Shown: positions 17,084 through 25,143 of the stretch, one piece after another | Layout: each line of letters begins with the position of its first letter | How positions within the stretch are numbered: the first letter of the stretch is position 1 | Assembly (NCBI GenBank): GCA_964390695.1 | Contig: CAYMKI010000010.1 | Location: 1-36,830 of the forward strand | Direction of reading: 5' to 3' | Source of the DNA: CAWACC01 sp964390695 | GTDB taxonomy: Bacteria; Chlamydiota; Chlamydiia; Chlamydiales; Parachlamydiaceae | Length of the DNA: 36,830 bases | The notes under the pieces: model-generated | The model's database searches: none | The model's input: only the letters and a program-made list of their open reading frames with translations | Told to the model about the DNA's origin: nothing | Made by a program: the position numbers and the translations under genes

Positions 17084-17890
17084 TCAACCTCCACCAAACC
17101 TTCTTTCACGGCCTTGATAAGATACGATCGCTTCCAAAAAATCTTTGGCCGAAAATTCCGGCCATAAAGTCTCACTCATATACAGCTCACTATATGAAAG
17201 CTGCCAAAGAAGGTAATTACTTATTCGATATGCCCCTCCCGTACGTATCAACAAATCTGGGTCAGGCCAACCAGCCGTATCCAGATAACGGGAGATGACG
17301 CTCTCATCCAAAACGCTTTCAGAAATTTTATGACTCTTAATATCACCTAAGATCTTTTTAAAAGCTCTTGCCAGTTCATCGCGCGCGCCATAATTCAAAG
17401 CCAATATCATATTGGCCTCTTTGCAAGCTACCGTGGCCGCCTTGGTTTCTTCTATGGCTACATTGATTTGCCTGTTCAATAGACTTAAATTCCCTATGGT
17501 GTGAAATCGAATACCCTCCTGTACCAATTCTGCGCGCTTCCCTATAATAAATCGATTCAACAAATGCATCAAAGCCCTTACTTCTAATGGATCACGATGC
17601 CAATTTTCCGTAGAGAATAAATAAAAAGTCATATATTGGATGCCAAGGGATTTGGCTGTGCGCATGATAGCCATGACGTTTTCTGCCCCTTGATTATGAC
17701 CTCGCGTGATTCCAAAACGTTGGCGCTTGGCCCATCTGCGATTTCCGTCGGGTATAATGGCCACATGAACGGGAATGTCTTGGGGCTTCTTTTGTATTGA
17801 CTCTCTAAGCCCTAGTAGAATAGCATTCGATCCACCATTTACTAACAATTCCTTTTTATCGTCTGCACATAAGCTATCATGCCTCAACAT
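17084..17890 (-). CDS. uppS: isoprenyl transferase (undecaprenyl diphosphate synthase)
   Basis: A 268-aa cis-prenyltransferase making the C55 carrier lipid for peptidoglycan and O-antigen-type glycans. HVAIIPDGNRRWAK (about residues 42-55) contains the Mg-binding catalytic Asp (D48). FYLFSTENW and the C-terminal RTGGAYRISNYLLWQ, SYSELY and WPEF blocks are all present. The usual IIMDGNGRW is IIPDGNRRW here. About 41 residues precede the first motif, some 20 more than usual, so the start could be further in. It is the first gene of the uppS-cdsA-cmk operon. Confidence 0.94.
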   Translation of the reverse strand: MLRHDSLCADDKKELLVNGGSNAILLGLRESIQKKPQDIPVHVAIIPDGNRRWAKRQRFGITRGHNQGAENVMAIMRTAKSLGIQYMTFYLFSTENWHRDPLEVRALMHLLNRFIIGKRAELVQEGIRFHTIGNLSLLNRQINVAIEETKAATVACKEANMILALNYGARDELARAFKKILGDIKSHKISESVLDESVISRYLDTAGWPDPDLLIRTGGAYRISNYLLWQLSYSELYMSETLWPEFSAKDFLEAIVSYQGRERRFGGG

Positions 17891-18170
17891 ATAACCGATT
17901 CCTTAAATCTCAAACGGAATTTTTATCGCTAAAGTCTCGTGTCTCTCAGAGCCGAAGGTATCTAGAATACCCAGTTTTGTCAAGGCCATCGATAGCATAC
18001 ATTATTAAGCTCTCAGCCTTCCTAACCAAAACAGTTTGTGATAACATTGTCTCATAAACCAAGGGTTCGGCGCTATAGATTTTTGTCAGTTCCTCATTTT
18101 TTACACTCTGTCTCTTTAGGATGTGTCAACCCGATAAGATCATTAGTTTATTTACCAAGGAGCTGAACTT
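17891..18170. other. divergent intergenic region uppS / F-box gene
   Basis: There are 280 bp between the minus-strand uppS and the plus-strand F-box gene. Apart from AAGGAG at 18157-18162 (ribosome binding site of the F-box gene) I see no convincing promoter with correct spacing, repeat or RNA gene. Confidence 0.5.
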
Positions 18171-19535
18171 ATGCAGGAGTCAAATGTTAACTTCTCTTCA
18201 CTGCCGGATGAGCTCAAACAACTCCTATTTTCCTTCCTCCCCATCAGGGATGTCGTGCAGTTTAGATCACTATCCAAACACTGCCTACACATTATCGATG
18301 GTTTTGCAGAATACTGGAATGCACACTACTTCGTTCTATTTGGAAACACAAAAAATATCCTCGGAAGAATAAAAGACCTGCAAATATGCAACAACTTGCT
18401 CGAAGAAAACTCGCCAAGACACTTTCAAATTATATTTAAAGTGCATAACTGCTTTTGCAATTTCCGCAACTCATCTCCCCTATACTCTAAAATCATACAC
18501 CAAGGTGAAGTGAATTTACTCATGGATTACGAAACCCCTAATACGCAAAGCAAAGACCTCTATTTTTTCGACCCTGAAAATAAACTGCGACGCATCCCAT
18601 TTAAAAATTATATAAACATGGACAACTCCTTTTCGCCTCAAGAAATCATTCAAATCCCCCCCCAAAGCAAGCCTTTAAGCATGGCCCCCTATTCAAAAGG
18701 CTTTTTTATCGGAACCCATGAGGGCACCATTTACCATCTTAATCTATCTCAGGAAACTCCCGCTTTGTCGCCTCTGCTGTTGAATAAAGAACTTTCTCCA
18801 ATTCTGACACTGCAAGCCTCCGAAATCGCTGATGACAAAATCATTCTGATAGTTCAAACCTGGGAACAGTCAATGTTTAATGTCTTAATTTATCAAGTAG
18901 ATGTCACCAACCCCAACAAAAAAATCTTTCCAGAAACTTCACAAAACATCCTGTTAATCTGTTTTCCCAAACTCATTTCCTCTCACCAAGTCCTTTGCCC
19001 TTTACAAGCAGGCGGCGCCATTGTCTTAGATCTCACTAACATGCTTTACAAAAGTCTTACACTATACGATGACCACAAAGATTGCCTTGAACCAAAAATC
19101 ACCGCCATCTGTCCTCTATCTCACCGCATCATCCTGAGCACTAAAGATGGACTGGTGGGGTGGATCTCTAAATCCTCACTAGAACAAGATCAGCTGGATT
19201 TACGCATCAAAATTCACTGGTGCAATTTCAAAACGAAGCTAGATGTAGACAGCCTTTCACCCATAGGATCGTATGGTTTCTTCATCTACACCAAGACTGG
19301 GATTATTATCCCTGCCATACCTAACATCCATGGGGATTATATTTTAGGCTCCCCGCTAAGATGCGCGACATCCACACATCCTATAGGGCTGGAAAACGGA
19401 AAAATGATCTTCTACAAATTAACAGATCCAAACAGAGGCATTCACTGCATCGACTATGCCAGCACACTCTATCAAAATATATCTAAAGAAGGGATGAAAC
19501 ATTTTTGGATGAATTCTTTTTTTCTGAAAATCTAA
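18171..19535 (+). CDS. F-box domain protein, candidate secreted effector
   Basis: A 454-aa protein whose residues 9-48 form an F-box: SSLPDELKQLLFSFLPIRDV followed by an LSKHC segment, with the LP...L...FLP..D pattern. F-box proteins recruit substrates to SKP1-cullin-1 ubiquitin ligases in eukaryotes; amoeba symbionts use them as secreted effectors. The remainder is beta-rich with recurring short segments (for example GFFIGTHEGTIYHL, ILSTKDGLVGWIS, GSYGFFIYTKTG) resembling degenerate WD/beta-propeller blades, which would be the substrate-binding part. That fold is inferred, not proven. AAGGAG 8 nt before ATG fixes the start. No signal peptide is seen, as expected for type III secretion. A 10-N gap follows 26 bp after the stop. 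Confidence 0.75.
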   Translation: MQESNVNFSSLPDELKQLLFSFLPIRDVVQFRSLSKHCLHIIDGFAEYWNAHYFVLFGNTKNILGRIKDLQICNNLLEENSPRHFQIIFKVHNCFCNFRNSSPLYSKIIHQGEVNLLMDYETPNTQSKDLYFFDPENKLRRIPFKNYINMDNSFSPQEIIQIPPQSKPLSMAPYSKGFFIGTHEGTIYHLNLSQETPALSPLLLNKELSPILTLQASEIADDKIILIVQTWEQSMFNVLIYQVDVTNPNKKIFPETSQNILLICFPKLISSHQVLCPLQAGGAIVLDLTNMLYKSLTLYDDHKDCLEPKITAICPLSHRIILSTKDGLVGWISKSSLEQDQLDLRIKIHWCNFKTKLDVDSLSPIGSYGFFIYTKTGIIIPAIPNIHGDYILGSPLRCATSTHPIGLENGKMIFYKLTDPNRGIHCIDYASTLYQNISKEGMKHFWMNSFFLKI

Positions 19536-19561
19536 GAATTTATAGAGTTCTTCAGGAGATT

Positions 19562-19571
19562 NNNNNNNNNN
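19562..19571. other. 10-N assembly gap
   Basis: Ten consecutive N between the F-box stop and the inverted repeat at 19593. It marks a contig join of uncertain length, so sequence may be missing between the convergent genes. Confidence 0.98.
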
Positions 19572-19592
19572 GCACATCCGGACTTTGACCCA

Positions 19593-19624
19593 TACCCAAT
19601 TATGTTGAATGGAATAATTGGGTA
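19593..19624. terminator. perfect hairpin 3' of the Cys-rich gene and F-box gene
   Basis: TACCCAATTAT (19593-19603) and ATAATTGGGTA (19614-19624) form a perfect 11-bp stem with a 10-nt loop between two converging genes. No U-tract follows on either strand, so termination is plausible but not certain. Confidence 0.45.
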
Positions 19625-19634
19625 CTGATAAAGA

Positions 19635-20462
19635 CTATCTTGGGCTATAGGTGTTGCGCGTATTCAAACTAGCACGCTTGTCTTGCAGAGAGGCTGCCTT
19701 GACAGCTTGATCAGGTGTAGATGCACACTTGCTCTGTCCTTTACATCCACCTTTTCCAGCGCACTCGTTTTTATCACTTTTGCACGCATTCTGACCTTTA
19801 CAATCATTTTTGCCTTTGCAACTATGGCTGGAGATCTTCAATGCTTTTTCCTTGCCGCTGGGCGAAAGCTTGTCATAGTCGGCTTTTGCTGCAGGCGATA
19901 ACTTAGCTTTGAACTGCTCTTCACTCTGAGAATTTGTTGTTTCTATAGGTTGATCGGTAACAGATGATGTCACATCATTATCCGCAGTATAGCTGCTCCA
20001 TCCGCTGGATCTGCCGCCGCAGCCATGTGAAGAAGAAGAGGAATAAGACCCCTGTGTATTGGATCTTCCGCCGCAACCATTGGCTTGATAGTTGCCTTGT
20101 GTATTGGATCTGCCGCCACAACCACCGGATTTACCGCCGCAACCATTGCTTTGATAGTACCCTTGACCTGTGGATTTTCCACCACAGCTGCTGTACTGTG
20201 AGGAGCCTTGATTAGTTCTGGATTGGCAACCGCTTTGCCCTTGAGGACGATAATTGTCTTCAGGATATGAAGAGTAGTAATCTTGACCTGTTGATCTTTC
20301 ATTATAAGCAGTATTGCTGCAGCCATGGCTGCCGCAACCACCAGCTAACATCGTTCCTGGGGCTGAATTGGCTTGATGAGCGGACAAAGGAGCTTGCGAA
20401 GCTGCAATAATACCGCCAGTGATACCCAACAACGCCAATTTTTTAAGATCATTTTTTTTCAT
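19635..20462 (-). CDS. secreted Gly/Ser/Cys-rich repeat protein
   Basis: A 275-aa protein with a signal peptide (MKKNDLKKL, hydrophobic run, cleavage likely at SAHQA near residue 30). Residues about 40-160 repeat short units such as CGGRSNTQG and CGGKS with Tyr/Ser/Gln-rich linkers. After an acidic middle, residues about 210-250 contain SCKGKNDCKGQNACKS and GGCKGQSKC. This CKGxNxCKG pattern resembles periplasmic bufferin-type metallophores (BufA2-like), but no MNIO enzyme partner is visible nearby and the first half is unlike that family. A Cys-rich envelope structural protein is the alternative. GGAG lies 6 nt before ATG and a good promoter is at 20512-20540. Confidence 0.7.
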   Translation of the reverse strand: MKKNDLKKLALLGITGGIIAASQAPLSAHQANSAPGTMLAGGCGSHGCSNTAYNERSTGQDYYSSYPEDNYRPQGQSGCQSRTNQGSSQYSSCGGKSTGQGYYQSNGCGGKSGGCGGRSNTQGNYQANGCGGRSNTQGSYSSSSSHGCGGRSSGWSSYTADNDVTSSVTDQPIETTNSQSEEQFKAKLSPAAKADYDKLSPSGKEKALKISSHSCKGKNDCKGQNACKSDKNECAGKGGCKGQSKCASTPDQAVKAASLQDKRASLNTRNTYSPR

Positions 20463-20511
20463 AACGTTCTCCGTAATAATGTTTTTAAAGATTCAATGCA
20501 TCTTAAAAAAA

Positions 20512-20540
20512 GTATTAACACTTAAATAAGGATAACGCAA
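20512..20540 (-). promoter_or_regulatory. promoter of the Cys-rich secreted protein gene
   Basis: On the minus strand TTGCGT (20540-20535) and TAATAC (20517-20512) are separated by 17 nt. Transcription would begin near 20505, giving a leader of about 40 nt to the ATG at 20462. Confidence 0.6.
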
Positions 20541-20601
20541 GCTTTTTTGCTGAATCATTGAAAAATTTCAAGTATTCAGAACGGTACGAAGTGTGTAACT
20601 A

Positions 20602-20680
20602 TTTGAACCGCAGAGCGTAGCAAGAGTAGTGAAAGGATTTAAACCACTGAGATTGGGAGAGCAGTGAGACAAGTGTGAGC
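20602..20680 (-). repeat. inverted, degenerate copy of the tandem-repeat module
   Basis: Read on the minus strand this is a diverged version of the 38-bp module: TTGTCTCACTGCTCTC, then CTCAGTGGTTTAAATCC, CACTACTCTTGC and CTCTGCGGTTCAAA. Two units are about 36 bp apart. It points toward the minus-strand Cys-rich gene as the direct copies point toward plus-strand genes, and faces the copy at 20960-21213 across about 280 bp. Confidence 0.75.
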
Positions 20681-20959
20681 ACACAAATAATGTATGGATT
20701 TGTGCCCTTACCCTTTCCCCTGCTCGCCCCTCTTTGTTTATCTATTTATTAAATCTAAATCGTCATGCATGAACTCTCAGATATATACCTGCTATTAGAT
20801 TAAAAAGTAATCTGAATCTATTTACTTCGTGTGTGCAATATGTATAGAAACTTCTTGAATACTGAATAGTTACATATAATTATGACTTTGAGCCATAAAA
20901 AATTTGCAGGTAAGGATACATACCCATTCCTCAATTATGCACTCACTCTAGTCTCACTG
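20681..20959. other. intergenic DNA between oppositely oriented repeats
   Basis: AT-rich sequence with no ORF of note, tRNA-like fold or clear promoter. It lies between the inverted and direct repeat copies, and ends in the TCACTGCCCTCACTGCC lead-in shared with position 116-131. Confidence 0.5.
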
Positions 20960-21213
20960 CCCTCACTGCCCTCTGTGGTTCAAACCTTTTCACACTACTC
21001 TCGCTAATATCAGTGGTTCAAACCTTTTCACACTACTCTCGCTAATATCAGTGGTTCAAACCCTTTTNNNNNNNNNNNNNNNNNNNNNNNNNNNNNNNNN
21101 NNNNNNNNNNNNNNNNNNNNNNNNNNNNNNNNNNNNNNNNNNNNNNNNNNNNNNNNNNNNNNNNNNNGTGGTTCAAACCTTTTCACACTACTCTCGCTAA
21201 TATCAGTGGTTCA
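20960..21213. repeat. 38-bp tandem repeat array, locus 2, interrupted by 100-N gap
   Basis: Units beginning at 20971, 21009 and 21047 run into the N gap (21068-21167). After it the array resumes in register (unit start equivalent to 21164, next 21202). Units read ATCAGTGGTTCAAACC then TTTTCACACTACTCTCGCTA. Neighbouring units are almost identical, more homogeneous than at locus 1, which explains why the assembler stopped here. The true copy number is unknown. Confidence 0.9.
21068..21167. other. 100-N assembly gap inside tandem repeat
   Basis: Exactly 100 N, the usual placeholder for a gap of unknown size, flanked on both sides by the same 38-bp repeat. Confidence 0.98.
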
Positions 21214-21227
21214 AACCCTTTTATTCT

Positions 21228-21261
21228 GGATTAGGATAAGGAATTTAAAACAATTTGGGCA
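21228..21261 (+). repeat. conserved tail of intergenic repeat module, copy 2
   Basis: Matches 235-268 at 33 of 34 positions and again follows the tandem array. A GC-rich GGGCACCCGGGCACC stretch succeeds it in place of the GGGCA run of copy 1. It lies about 135 bp before the MFS transporter start. Confidence 0.85.
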
Positions 21262-21380
21262 CCCGGGCACCGGCAAGGGCCGAGGAGATTGATAAGGCAA
21301 GATCTGTGGGTTCTATTATGTTTTTTTCGGGGGTGGTGAATTATCGCAATTAAATTGATTACACATAAATCACTTACTTA

Positions 21381-21389
21381 TGCTATACT
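21381..21389 (+). promoter_or_regulatory. extended -10 element directly upstream of the MFS gene
   Basis: TGCTATACT is a consensus-like extended -10 (TGn plus TATACT). The predicted start of transcription (about 21396) coincides with the ATG at 21397, which has no ribosome binding site. No good -35 box is seen at 17 nt spacing. Confidence 0.4.
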
Positions 21390-21396
21390 CTTTATT

Positions 21397-22617
21397 ATGT
21401 TATGGTCTAAAATATTACAACACCGAACTTTAATAATTACTGCCTTTATTCTGTGGCTAGGTCACTTTTTTGTCGACTTTATGATCAGTATATGGGCCGT
21501 GTACAAAACCATGGCGGGTATCGACTTAGCCGCGGCAGGACTCATTTCCACCTTTTGCGCCTTCACTGGAGAGGGGATGCAATTGGTTTTTGGCTCTCTA
21601 AGTGATAAAGGCTACCGTAAGCCACTAATCGCTCTCGGCATCCTTTGCACCGCAGCAGCCTCTCTTCTGCCATACACAGACAGCTTTGCCATGATGTGGC
21701 TGCTATTTCTGATCACTTGTTTAGGGTCAGGAGCATTCCACCCCTCAGCTGCCAGCTGGATGGGTTCCTTAAGCCGACAAAATAAAGGTCTTTTCATCAC
21801 CCTATTCACTTCCGGTGGCACGTTAGGTATTGCTTTAAGCCAGATCATCTTTTATCATTCTTTTTACTACTTCCAAGGTCATACTCTCTTTCTTACCATT
21901 CCCCTGCTGATTCTGGTGGTGAGCTTAACCTTAAGCAAAATCCAACCCCATGAGCAAAAACCCTCAGGCCATAGCTCCTTCAGCTTAGGCATTTTCCGGG
22001 GGTTTTTCCGCCGTAAAGACCTTTCGCTGTTATATATTTCGCAAGTTTGCAATCAGTCCCTTTGCTGGGGATCGATTTTCCTTCTTCCAGATATCCTCCT
22101 GGCCAGGGAATACGAAAGCTGGCTGTGCTTTGGCGGAGGACACCTGTGCTTTGTGATGGGAAGCTTCATCATGCAGCCTATTGCTGGTTTTTTAGCGGAC
22201 AAATACTCATGCCGCTCCGTACTATTATGTGCCACAGCTATCGGGATGGTCTTTTTCTATCTTTTCATTTTCAATCCCCTTATGCCCACAAATTGGCTGA
22301 TGGTTTTATTGTTTGTTCTAGGAGCTTCCATGGGCCTGGTCAATCCTGTGTCCATAGCCTGGGGAACTCGATTGGTGCCTGAAAACCCCGGCATGATCGG
22401 CGCTTTCCTCATGGGCATGGTTTGGTGTGTTTCTGAAGGCATTGGACAAGGCGGAGGCGGGCTGCTCTCAAAATTATTTGAAAACGATGCCCCTGCAAAA
22501 GCACTAGGCATCATAGGTTGTGGATTTCTCGTAGGCTTCATAGCTATCATGCGTATGCCCAGAGAAAGTGAGGCCCCTGCCGCCCTTGAACCTGCCGCCG
22601 AAACCCTGCAACCTTAA
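21397..22617 (+). CDS. MFS transporter, fosmidomycin-resistance (Fsr)-like
   Basis: With the ATG at 21397 the product is 406 aa, the same length as E. coli Fsr; an in-frame TTG at 21355 would add 14 residues. About twelve transmembrane helices are evident. The loop motif GSLSDKGYRKPL (between TM2 and TM3) is the MFS signature, repeated in the second half as GFLADKYSCRS. GAFHPSAASWMG matches the Fsr subgroup. It is probably an inner-membrane drug or metabolite exporter; the substrate is unknown. It is followed by 16 bp and then an exported repeat protein on the same strand, which may be co-transcribed. Confidence 0.85.
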   Translation: MLWSKILQHRTLIITAFILWLGHFFVDFMISIWAVYKTMAGIDLAAAGLISTFCAFTGEGMQLVFGSLSDKGYRKPLIALGILCTAAASLLPYTDSFAMMWLLFLITCLGSGAFHPSAASWMGSLSRQNKGLFITLFTSGGTLGIALSQIIFYHSFYYFQGHTLFLTIPLLILVVSLTLSKIQPHEQKPSGHSSFSLGIFRGFFRRKDLSLLYISQVCNQSLCWGSIFLLPDILLAREYESWLCFGGGHLCFVMGSFIMQPIAGFLADKYSCRSVLLCATAIGMVFFYLFIFNPLMPTNWLMVLLFVLGASMGLVNPVSIAWGTRLVPENPGMIGAFLMGMVWCVSEGIGQGGGGLLSKLFENDAPAKALGIIGCGFLVGFIAIMRMPRESEAPAALEPAAETLQP

Positions 22618-22633
22618 GAAATTTGGATTTCAG

Positions 22634-25012
22634 ATGAAGAAACTGCTCTTATCCCTTTTTGTAAATTTTCTTCTTATTTTGCCTGTCTGCGCACAGGAAG
22701 AGCCTGAAACAAAACTCAAAATGATACAGCCCAACTGGCGGCTTGAAATTCAAGACAGATACGCTGATGGATCGCCAAAAAAAGCCGTATTCTTCTCCCC
22801 TCTTCCGGAAGAAAACCGTGAAACTGCTGTGAAGCTACTAGTCTATAACCCAGACCACTCCATAGCACAAGAATCCGATCTAATCCAGCTAGAGTCCGGT
22901 GAAGTTGCCGAAAATCAACCTCGCAGCTACTTGCTACATGGCCCGCAAGTTATCTATAGAAAAGACGGCTCTGTTGAGGAGATTGCTTTTTTTAGCACAG
23001 GCTCTCGCGAGGGAATGCGTAAAACCTACTATTCCTCTGGTGTACTGCAAGCATTTGTCACCTATAAGAACAACCAATTAGATGGGCCCGCCGAATGCTT
23101 TTTCGAGAACGGACGTAAACAGGCAGCGTTTCAATACACACAGGGAAAACTATCAGGCAAATTCGACACTTTTTACGACAACCAAAAGCTTGCCAGTTCC
23201 GCCTTGTATGATCAAGGCCTCCTCATAGACTTGTATCAAGAGTGGTACGCCAACGGTACGCCAAAATCAGTCATGCATTATTCCAAAGGCTTGCTGAGCA
23301 ATGACGGTGCAACTCCTGCCCTGAAACGCTATTCTGAAGCATACAAACTGATCGAAGTGCAAAATTTCCTGCTAGGCTCTCCCCATGGAGAACATCTGAC
23401 TTATTACCCCCAAGGGCAGATCAAATCCAAAACCACCAATCGAAATGGCCTGTTGGATGGAACCCAAGAAGAGTATGCCGAAGATGGCTCTCTGATAGCC
23501 TTATCTCAATATCATCAAGGCATTCCGACCGGAATCCATTATAAAAAACACCTTAACGGCCAGTTAGCTTTGCAAGCCGAATTTCTCGAGGACGGCCGCT
23601 TAAAATCTCCTGTCACCGAATATGATGCACAGGGCACCCTGATTAAACAATACGGGCTTGAAAACCACAAATACGACGGCGAATATAAAGAATGGAATGC
23701 CAAAGGCAACCTGATAAAACACTACCACTATCAGAAAGGTGAGTTTGATGGACCGCAAAAAGAGTACTACTCCACAGGCAAAATCAAAATCAAATCCGAT
23801 TATTCTCAAGGTATACGCGAGGGAGAGTATCTAGAACTTTTTTCCACCGGACAGACTGCCCTACAAGCTGCATATGCAAAGGGGCAAAGACATGGTCCCT
23901 ATGTGGAATACCATCCCAATGGCTCGATCAAAAAACGCCTCACCTATTCTGAGGGTCTACTAGATGGCACGGCAGAGGAATGGGATGCAGAAGGTCATCT
24001 GATTTCACAAGCACATTATATCAAAGGCCTTCCAGAAGGCTCGTTGAAGGAATGGTATCCTCAAGGAAATATCAAACGGCAATTATCCTACCATCACCAT
24101 CTGCCCGACGGCATCGAAGAAGAATATTATCCCAACGGTCAAATAGCCTCCAAAGCCTTTTACACTCAAGGAAAGCTGCAAGGAGACTGCCTGGCATGGT
24201 ACGAAGACGGACAGCTTAAATCTGAACAGCATTATCAAGAAGGCTTTCGTACAGGAGAGCAAAAAGCCTATTACCCCAACGGTCAAATAAAAGCCTCTAC
24301 CTCCTATCTTCAAGGTTTGCAGCATGGAACTAAAAAACACTGGTCCTCAACCGGGGTCCTGTTGGAAGAAGCTCACTACGAACACGGCCAGCTGAACGGA
24401 CGCTATTACTCTCTTAAACCAGATTCCACCGAACACATCTCGCACTTCAAAAACAATCAGCTTCATGGAATGCACCAAATCTACTATCCCAATGATGAAT
24501 TCTTCGGCCGCGTAAAAGCCTTAGAAGCTCACTATGAAAATGGACTCCTCGAAGGCGAAATGTCCAAATACAATCAAGCCGGCACAAAAACACTGAGCGC
24601 CACGTACCACCATGGCAAAAAAGACGGCGTAACCCTCTTCTATTCCGATGAAGGCGTGGTGCTTTTTTCGGCTCAATTTAGCATGGATATTCAGGATGGC
24701 ATGGCCTATGAATACTACCCTTCAGGGCAAGTGAAAAAAGAGTGCTTATTTAAGAATGACCAAAAAGAAGGTCCAGAAAAGACCTACCACGAAAACGGCA
24801 GACTCGCCTCTTTGAGACACTTTCATGAAGATAAATTAGACAGCCTCAGCCAAGAGTGGAATAAATCCGGCACCTTGGTCTTTGAAGGGGAATACAGGCA
24901 AGGAACAAAACACGGCAAATTCAATAAATACGATGAGCAAGGCGCTCCTATAGTACAGCAAACCTACCAGGACGGGCGCCTGCAAGAAAAGAAAAAATTT
25001 TCGGTAGAATAA
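22634..25012 (+). CDS. exported YwqK/MORN-like repeat protein
   Basis: A 792-aa protein starting at the ATG at 22634: MKKLLLSL, hydrophobic run, and probable signal peptidase I cleavage near VCAQE. From about residue 90 to the end it consists of more than twenty tandem units of about 22 residues with a Y-xx-G-xx-K/hydrophobic core (YYPNGQIKA, YYSTGKIKI, YHENGRLAS, EYYPNGQIA). These alternate with GxxxGxxxEWxxxGxL, the pattern of YwqK antitoxin-type and MORN-variant repeats. Such proteins are common in environmental chlamydiae. The repeats likely form an extended beta-sheet binding surface in the periplasm or at the cell surface. The upstream ATG at 22568 would remove the signal peptide logic and overlaps the MFS gene. 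Confidence 0.8.
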   Translation: MKKLLLSLFVNFLLILPVCAQEEPETKLKMIQPNWRLEIQDRYADGSPKKAVFFSPLPEENRETAVKLLVYNPDHSIAQESDLIQLESGEVAENQPRSYLLHGPQVIYRKDGSVEEIAFFSTGSREGMRKTYYSSGVLQAFVTYKNNQLDGPAECFFENGRKQAAFQYTQGKLSGKFDTFYDNQKLASSALYDQGLLIDLYQEWYANGTPKSVMHYSKGLLSNDGATPALKRYSEAYKLIEVQNFLLGSPHGEHLTYYPQGQIKSKTTNRNGLLDGTQEEYAEDGSLIALSQYHQGIPTGIHYKKHLNGQLALQAEFLEDGRLKSPVTEYDAQGTLIKQYGLENHKYDGEYKEWNAKGNLIKHYHYQKGEFDGPQKEYYSTGKIKIKSDYSQGIREGEYLELFSTGQTALQAAYAKGQRHGPYVEYHPNGSIKKRLTYSEGLLDGTAEEWDAEGHLISQAHYIKGLPEGSLKEWYPQGNIKRQLSYHHHLPDGIEEEYYPNGQIASKAFYTQGKLQGDCLAWYEDGQLKSEQHYQEGFRTGEQKAYYPNGQIKASTSYLQGLQHGTKKHWSSTGVLLEEAHYEHGQLNGRYYSLKPDSTEHISHFKNNQLHGMHQIYYPNDEFFGRVKALEAHYENGLLEGEMSKYNQAGTKTLSATYHHGKKDGVTLFYSDEGVVLFSAQFSMDIQDGMAYEYYPSGQVKKECLFKNDQKEGPEKTYHENGRLASLRHFHEDKLDSLSQEWNKSGTLVFEGEYRQGTKHGKFNKYDEQGAPIVQQTYQDGRLQEKKKFSVE

Positions 25013-25075
25013 GCTTTTACCTTATTCAATGTGAACTAGGATTTAGGGGCAAGTTGGGTTTCAGGGCTAAAATGG

Positions 25076-25104
25076 TTGAAAAATAAAACGCATACTCATA
25101 TAAA
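25076..25104 (+). promoter_or_regulatory. promoter of the F-box-VWA gene
   Basis: TTGAAA (25076-25081) and TATAAA (25099-25104) are separated by 17 nt, a close match to the housekeeping consensus. Transcription would begin near 25111, with the ATG at 25144. Confidence 0.65.
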
Positions 25105-25143
25105 TTTGGCAGTTTATCCGGTAACCCGTCAGCAGGATTATAT

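Noticed and set aside
19970..20341. 123-codon open frame inside the Cys-rich gene on the same strand
   Set aside because: It is an out-of-frame shadow created by the Gly/Ser/Cys repeat codons; its product is a low-complexity Ala/Val string without a ribosome binding site.
20681..20959. tRNA or small RNA gene in the long intergenic region
   Set aside because: No cloverleaf, T-loop consensus or promoter-terminator pair was found on either strand.
22634..25012. Lipoprotein call for the YwqK-type protein based on LPVC
   Set aside because: Val before the Cys and Pro at -2 do not fit the lipobox; signal peptidase I cleavage after VCA is more likely.
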